From Sanderia malayensis (Eukaryota; Cnidaria; Scyphozoa; Semaeostomeae; Pelagiidae), in assembly GCA_013076295.1 (NCBI GenBank), contig RQOL01000660.1, forward strand, positions 620,001 to 684,000: 64,000 nucleotides of DNA. The letters are read 5' to 3'. The notes under the pieces are model-generated. The model was not told the origin of the DNA. It did no database searches and saw only the letters and a list, made by a program, of their open reading frames with translations. The position numbers and the translations under genes are program-made. Each line of letters opens with the position of its first letter. Position 1 is the stretch's first letter. Positions 58,805 to 64,000 of this stretch are shown here, one piece after another.

Positions 58805-61800
58805 TCACGAGCTCTTAGCCCTAAGTCCAATGCCAGTAATTCTAAACGGATGCTGTCTTCTTGTTCTCTCTGGTTTTTCAAGTGCACTTTGCAACTTACG
58901 TTGATAGGTCTTTTCAGCGTGCTGCAAAAGAATGCAAGGAATAATAAATTCAATTCTACCGAATGATAAATGCTCAGTGGACCATGAAAGAAGCTTGAAT
59001 GAGAGCCAGCACGATTTCTCCCTACCTGCATGCTCTCGATTTCTCTTCTTGCTTCGTCAATTTCTTTATCTTTCAACTTTCTTTCATACTTGAGTTGTTC
59101 AACCAGATCTTCTTGATACTGTTTGTTTCTTTGTCGCATTTTTTCGATTTGCTCAGCTTCCAGTCGTTTGTATTCCTCGATCTGTTGCAAGAGGTCCTGT
59201 CTCTCTTTCATTGCACCCTCTTGCTCCCTCTTTCGAGCATCCTCTGCAAAACATAACAATTTATTCGATCACAAATTTCCTGTCAAAATCCGAATATATC
59301 AACTACTCAGATTGACTCTCGGGTTACAAAATCTTAAATCACCCAACCAAAACCAAATAGCCTTAATGTACAACTTAGAATTGTCACCAAATAGGAGTAA
59401 TCATGAATGCCTTTGAAGTGAGTTAAACATAATCATGAACCTTTTGAAATAAAATGTATCACTGAAGATTTATTGGATCAGAGCCAGATTAGCTTCAGAG
59501 ATCGTTTTCGTTTTAGCTTCAGAGACATGCAGTCTGTCTCTGAAGCCGATTTATCGAATCAGAGATTTTGGGGATATGTTGAGGATGTTAATTCATCGGA
59601 TGAGAACTAAGTCTCCTATGGGTAAATATGGTGATGATTGTAGTTTCAAATTTTGTTTCATTTCATTTAAAGCTGCAATTAGGTTGCAACGCCTTGTTTT
59701 CAAGTGCAGTTTATTTATTAAAGATTTATTATTGACATACCTCTCTCTTTGATCTGTTGTTCTCTTGTTTGTAGAACATTCTGTAGCAATGCATGCCTTG
59801 CTTCTTTTTCCTTTTCCTTCTTCGCATCTCTCCTTGCGTATTGCTGTTCAACTTCTTCACTCACAGCCTTATTAATTTGATCTTCTCTTTCTTTGTCCTC
59901 TTTTCTTGCCATTGCAACATAGTGCATGAAACGTTGATTCTCCTCACGAAGAATTTTCTGGAAAAACAGGATTTCAATTGAGAAAACAAGTTTATGCTGC
60001 TTGTCATTGTTATGTAATGTCTCTAATGTCAAGAGAAATGGACTGAGCAGAACATAAGTGTATTGAACAGCAACCGATAGGGAGCAATGGACCAACGGAC
60101 AAGTCTGATGGCTAACATAAAGTTATGCATATGTGTAAAGTGATAAAGATATATATATCTATATATATGACTCTTAGTTGAGTATGCCTATTCTGATAAT
60201 AGTGCTCAATATATGTGAGTATAGAGCAATTATAATGTAGAATTTGCACTCAATGAAAAGACATGTTCTCTGTGACTCTGAGTTTCATGCTTGCGCACTC
60301 ATCAGACAAACTATACTATATAGTAGAGTATACTCTAGTATTGCTCTGTACTTCTGTACATCAAGCACTGTGATGACAGTGTAGATAATATGCATCTATA
60401 ATATATGTAGATAGATTTAGGAGAAGAAAGGTAGCTCTTAAACGTTACCTGTCTGTGTTTGTCTTCCATTTCCTCATTCTGAGTGTCTTCTATAACCTTT
60501 TGAAGTATCTTCATATCCATGGCCAACTGTTCTTGTCTTTCTTTTGCCTGTCAACATTAAAAACACAAATGTTTAGCCAAAACACACTTAGTACAGCCAA
60601 AACACAATTTTGGCTATGCTAAGCTCATATGTCCAGCACTGAACTGGTTTATCTGTAAAGTGCAATCTCTATTGAAAGACACCTCTATGCTGCAGACACT
60701 TCTAAACAACAGACACTTCTAAACAACAGACACTTCTAGACAACAGACACTTCTAAACAACAGACACTTCTAAACAACAGGCACTTTTAGAAAGCACACA
60801 CTTCTAGACAACAGAAAATTATTGTCCAAATAATCAGATCTTCAAAGAGTGTTCTCAGAATGACAATAGTTGCAATGTAAGCCCACCTCCTTTCTTTGCT
60901 TCAGTTTGACAGATATGTCCCTGCTTTTCTTGGCATGAAGCTGTTTTTGCTTTCTTTCCTCTACCAATAAACGATCTTCAGATTCACGAATGGTGGCCTC
61001 TTGTTTCTGATAAGCATAATGTAATCCTCGATCAGAATTATGAAGCAAAAGTTATCAAAACAAAAGGAGATGGATGAACTACACATAGTCAAACAATGTT
61101 TAGTTTGCATTGCTATGTTAGCGAAATTATTGATTACATTCCAAGTATAGCTAGAAAGTGTGCTGTAGAATGATATTTTTGGGGAGAGACATGTTAATTC
61201 AAGATGCTTACAAGCCATTCTGCTTCAAGTTGCTTCAATTGCCGTTCCTCTTCCTTCCTTCTTTCAATGGCAGATTTTTGTAAGTTCAGAACATCGACCA
61301 TCTCGTGATTCCTTTTCATTCTTTCCTGTTCTTCAATCTCTTCTTTCCTTGCCTTTTCTATCCTATCCTGGTCCCATAGCTCTGCATACAGACTCTCAAT
61401 TTTCTGTTGCCTAAGTTTATCATCTTCTTTCTCAGCCAGCTGGGCCTTTCTTTCTGCAAACAATTGATCTTGCTGCTGACGACTGAAATGTGTTCTGAGC
61501 TCTTCACATTCATTCCTGCATTAAGTAAACCAGAACAGCAATTCAAAGTTAATTCAAACAACAAAGTGTGTGCTAACGCAATGGACAATTATAACAAATC
61601 AAGATCCCTAACTGACCTGAATTTCTGATCAAGTTTTTCAGCCACCATCGCCTGTCTCTCTTGTTCTCGTTTAGCCCTGAGTTCTCTTGCTCTCAATTTC
61701 ATTTTTTCTTGTCTTTCTTCAATTGTTTCTTGTTTCGCTTCCATTTCCATAAGTTGTTGCTCTTCTTCTGCTAGCAACATTTCTCGTAGCCTTTAACAAC

Positions 61801-62538
61801 AGATTCAAGATCATAAATCAACTCATACTAACCAGATTGTGAATCAACTCATACTAACCATATTGTGAATCAACTCATACTAACCATATTGTGAATCAAC
61901 TCATACTAACCATATTGTGAATCAACTCATACTAACCATATTGTGAATCAACTCATACTAACCAATGCACAAAATCTTGTAATTTCCAAATGGACAAATC
62001 ATGTATCAATCATGTAGGTAACACCCAATGCAATAGCTAGAGGGGTAAAGCAAGTCCACAAAGTAACAATATGGTAAGTAATGATATATTTTACTTACTT
62101 GTCCTTCCTTTCCTCCAGACTGATTTTCTCCTTGTGAAGGACAGCTTCGACTTTTCTGGATATGATATTTTTCTGTATTCTTCTGTCTGTAGATTTCTCC
62201 CAGGCAGACTAGAAGAAAATCAGAAAGCTACCATTAATAAACAGGTCATGCAGACTCAGTTCAAGAATGGATGTGCGACTTTTATGGATTTGGATTCATT
62301 GAATTAAAGGTTCAGTTCATGCTATTATTAATTAAAGGACGTAGGATATTAAAGAGTTCAAGCCATCATTAAGGTATTCATATATCTATTTTATTATGCT
62401 CTAGAATTTGATTTTTACCTTTAAGTAGCATTGTTTATTGTAATTTGTTTCAGCAATTGATTTCTCTCTTAATTCTTCATTTCTTCGCCTTTCAAGAATC
62501 AAATGCTCTGCGGGTATTTTGTTCTTTGGCTTTGCAAC
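58805..62538 (-). CDS. CFAP53: Cilia- and flagella-associated protein 53 (CCDC11), N-terminal exon not found
   Basis: Coiled-coil protein inside ciliary microtubule doublets, linked to motile cilia and left-right patterning in vertebrates. Nine exons in transcript order: 62419-62538, 62099-62208, 61617-61790, 61212-61515, 60887-61006, 60449-60547, 59741-59957, 59026-59243, 58805-58921. They join in one frame for 492 residues (human about 514), so only some 20-30 N-terminal residues are missing. Matches: KQETIEERQEKMKLRARELR, ERQAMVAEKLDQKFR, FAERKAQLAEKEDDKLRQQK, LYAELWDQDRIEKARKEE, and the end RQHPFRITGIG. Nearly the whole protein is charged heptad sequence. The first coding exon must lie in 62539-63605, in the gap, or outside the window. 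Confidence 0.93.
60693..60820 (-). repeat. 17-bp tandem repeat in CFAP53 intron
   Basis: About six units of ACTTCTAAACAACAGAC. Confidence 0.85.
61811..61965 (-). repeat. 26-bp tandem repeat in CFAP53 intron
   Basis: About six units of GAATCAACTCATACTAACCA followed by TATTGT. It begins about 20 bases from an exon border. Confidence 0.9.
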
Positions 62539-62959
62539 CTTCAAATATAATGCATTAACACTTCACAGCCTGGACATTACAGCATAGTAGGTAAGGCGTT
62601 CTCATAATTGTTTGGGCCTAAATTCAAACTGATCTCTGTTAAATCGACATTTTATACGCTATTCTCACAATAGCTACAGAATGTGGTGTTGGACCAGTGA
62701 ATTCTCTCGTTCTTCTTAGTGATTGTATCATCATTTATTATCATTAAAAGCGGCAAATCCCGCTTTAATTTAAACAATTTCAATTTAGATAAACTCCCCT
62801 GATTTCAAGAAAGCAACCAAACTTACGAGATGAGATTTACATGTGTTGCTTGGAAACCTAAAACCAAATCCGGCCTGCCACAATTCAACTCAACTGAAGT
62901 GGTGGTGTAGTGAGCAGTGAGGGACATAAATGAAATTCCGTCTGCCCACTGAGGTGTGG

Positions 62960-63330
62960 TGGATGGACCAGTGGTAACGTCTGTCTCATTCTCAGGTAAT
63001 GTCATGGGCTGGCAAAGAAACTGGGATCAAACCCAGTCAGCACCACGAAAATTTTATTTACTATTATCCATTGCACCCTTTAAAATTAATGAAATGGAAT
63101 GTGTACGTTGATTTGAGATAAGTTGCCGTGGAAGAGTGGTTTGAGCTGATGGATTAGTGTGGCACGCAGAGGTTTGCAGTTCAAACCCATACACGGCAAA
63201 TAAAGTTAATTTTCTCATAATTAATGCTGTGCTTGTTTTAAAATGCATATAGTTGATGTACACAAATCTTCTAGATATAATTACTTGTGTTAGAGATGGA
63301 AATAAAGTTTGCGGAGGTCTTTGGTTCAAT
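62960..63330 (+). repeat. tRNA-derived SINE-like relics
   Basis: Three Pol III B-box-like segments in series: GGGATCAAACCC near 63028, GTTCAAACCC near 63180 inside a 74-nt segment (63123-63196) whose ends GCCGTG and CACGGCA pair like an acceptor stem, and GGTTCAATGCC near 63324. No intact anticodon arm could be assigned. Confidence 0.4.
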
Positions 63331-63433
63331 GCCAGGTCAACATAAAATCCTCCGAAGAAATAAATGTACAAGTATAATACAGCAATTAAATGGGTAATAA
63401 AAGCTAGTGCACATAAAAATAAAGTGATATCTT

Positions 63434-63604
63434 CAACGTCCGCGAAAACACTTGGGAGTAAAATTAATTCCCAAGAGAATAAACAATTCCCACGGGAATG
63501 AGAGAAGTAATTCCCATGGGATTAAGCTATATTCCCTGGAGAATTTCTTCTCTCATTCCCTTGGGAATAGTTTATTCTCTTGGGAATTAATTTCGCGGAC
63601 GTTA
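63434..63604. mobile_element. 171-bp MITE with AACGTCCGCGAA ends
   Basis: Ends AACGTCCGCGAAAA and its reverse complement TTCGCGGACGTT. The interior is a long imperfect palindrome of GGGAATT/AATTCCC blocks. It abuts the assembly gap. Confidence 0.8.
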
Positions 63605-63705
63605 ANNNNNNNNNNNNNNNNNNNNNNNNNNNNNNNNNNNNNNNNNNNNNNNNNNNNNNNNNNNNNNNNNNNNNNNNNNNNNNNNNNNNNNNNNNNNNNN
63701 NNNNN

Positions 63706-64000
63706 TTCTGAAAGTTACTTTTGACTAAAAGTAACATTTTATGAAATGGGTCTTCATACTGGCTCTCTTTTGCTAAGAAATCTATAATCCCAGCCCTCTT
63801 AAACCCTTTGACAGCTAATCTGGTCGGTTTTGCATGCGGTCATAAAAAGATGCCAAGCACTTTGCATGTATCGGCTTCAAAATGCTGATTTTTAAGTCTA
63901 CTTTAACTTGTTCTGCTTCACAACCATTTTTAATTTGCTGCTGGACTTGTTCTACAAGCCAGTTTTGCGAGTCTTTTCTGAGAAATGCCTCGCAACTTTT
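63706..64000 (-). mobile_element. Second copy of the pogo/jerky-type element (partial)
   Basis: Nearly identical to 35166-35460, including the transposase 3' end. Two one-base insertions relative to that copy (near 63818 and 63845) break the frame. It continues beyond the window; its other end is in the gap. Confidence 0.88.

Noticed and set aside
62823..63005. Candidate first coding exon of CFAP53 (minus strand ending at the GTAAGT near 62823)
   Set aside because: In the frame that would join the next exon there is a stop and no ATG, and the stretch looks like a tRNA-derived repeat.

Overview
The window is eukaryotic nuclear DNA from an invertebrate animal. It is AT-rich, has many short exons with GT-AG introns, carries metazoan gene families, and is full of small inverted-repeat DNA transposons. 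A cnidarian or another early-branching animal would fit, but nothing in the sequence fixes the species. An assembly gap (N) lies at 63606-63705.

Layout: (1) 1-17945, + strand: the last 35 exons of ELP1 (Elongator subunit 1), cut off at its 5' end by the window edge. Its introns hold five tandem tRNA-Phe-like genes, minisatellites and MITEs. (2) 18683-23321, - strand: two intact two-exon secreted C-type lectin genes. (3) 24486-27200, + strand: the first three coding exons of a mitochondrial creatine kinase, which then stop short of the catalytic half. (4) about 27470-37067: a decayed second copy of the block 'ELP1 3' exons + lectin'. It is broken up by a hAT-type MITE, a truncated P-element/THAP9-type transposase, a 1.7-kb TIR element and a pogo-like element. 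Because the parent block is still present, the empty sites of the last two can be read directly. (5) 37924-38914, - strand: a secreted polysaccharide-lyase family 14 type enzyme. (6) 39929-45086: a complete 5.16-kb foldback-type element. It has an 8-bp target duplication, and both arms are long tandem arrays of a 91-bp unit. (7) 45687-56773, + strand: complete VPS33B in 23 exons. (8) 57131-58408, - strand: an intronless FAM221B-like gene. (9) 58805-62538, - strand: CFAP53 (CCDC11), nine exons, lacking only the extreme N-terminus. (10) 62539-64000: tRNA-like relics, a MITE, the gap, and a second copy of the pogo-like element.

The genes do not form one pathway. ELP1 (tRNA wobble modification) and VPS33B (endolysosomal fusion) are housekeeping genes, and CFAP53 is a ciliary gene, perhaps with FAM221B. 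The lectins and the lyase are secreted accessory genes lying in the repeat-rich, duplicated middle. The most unusual items are the foldback element with satellite arms, the ELP1-lectin segmental duplication with its layered insertions, the animal PL14-type lyase, an ELP1 exon held between 245-bp inverted repeats, and the tRNA-Phe cluster inside ELP1.
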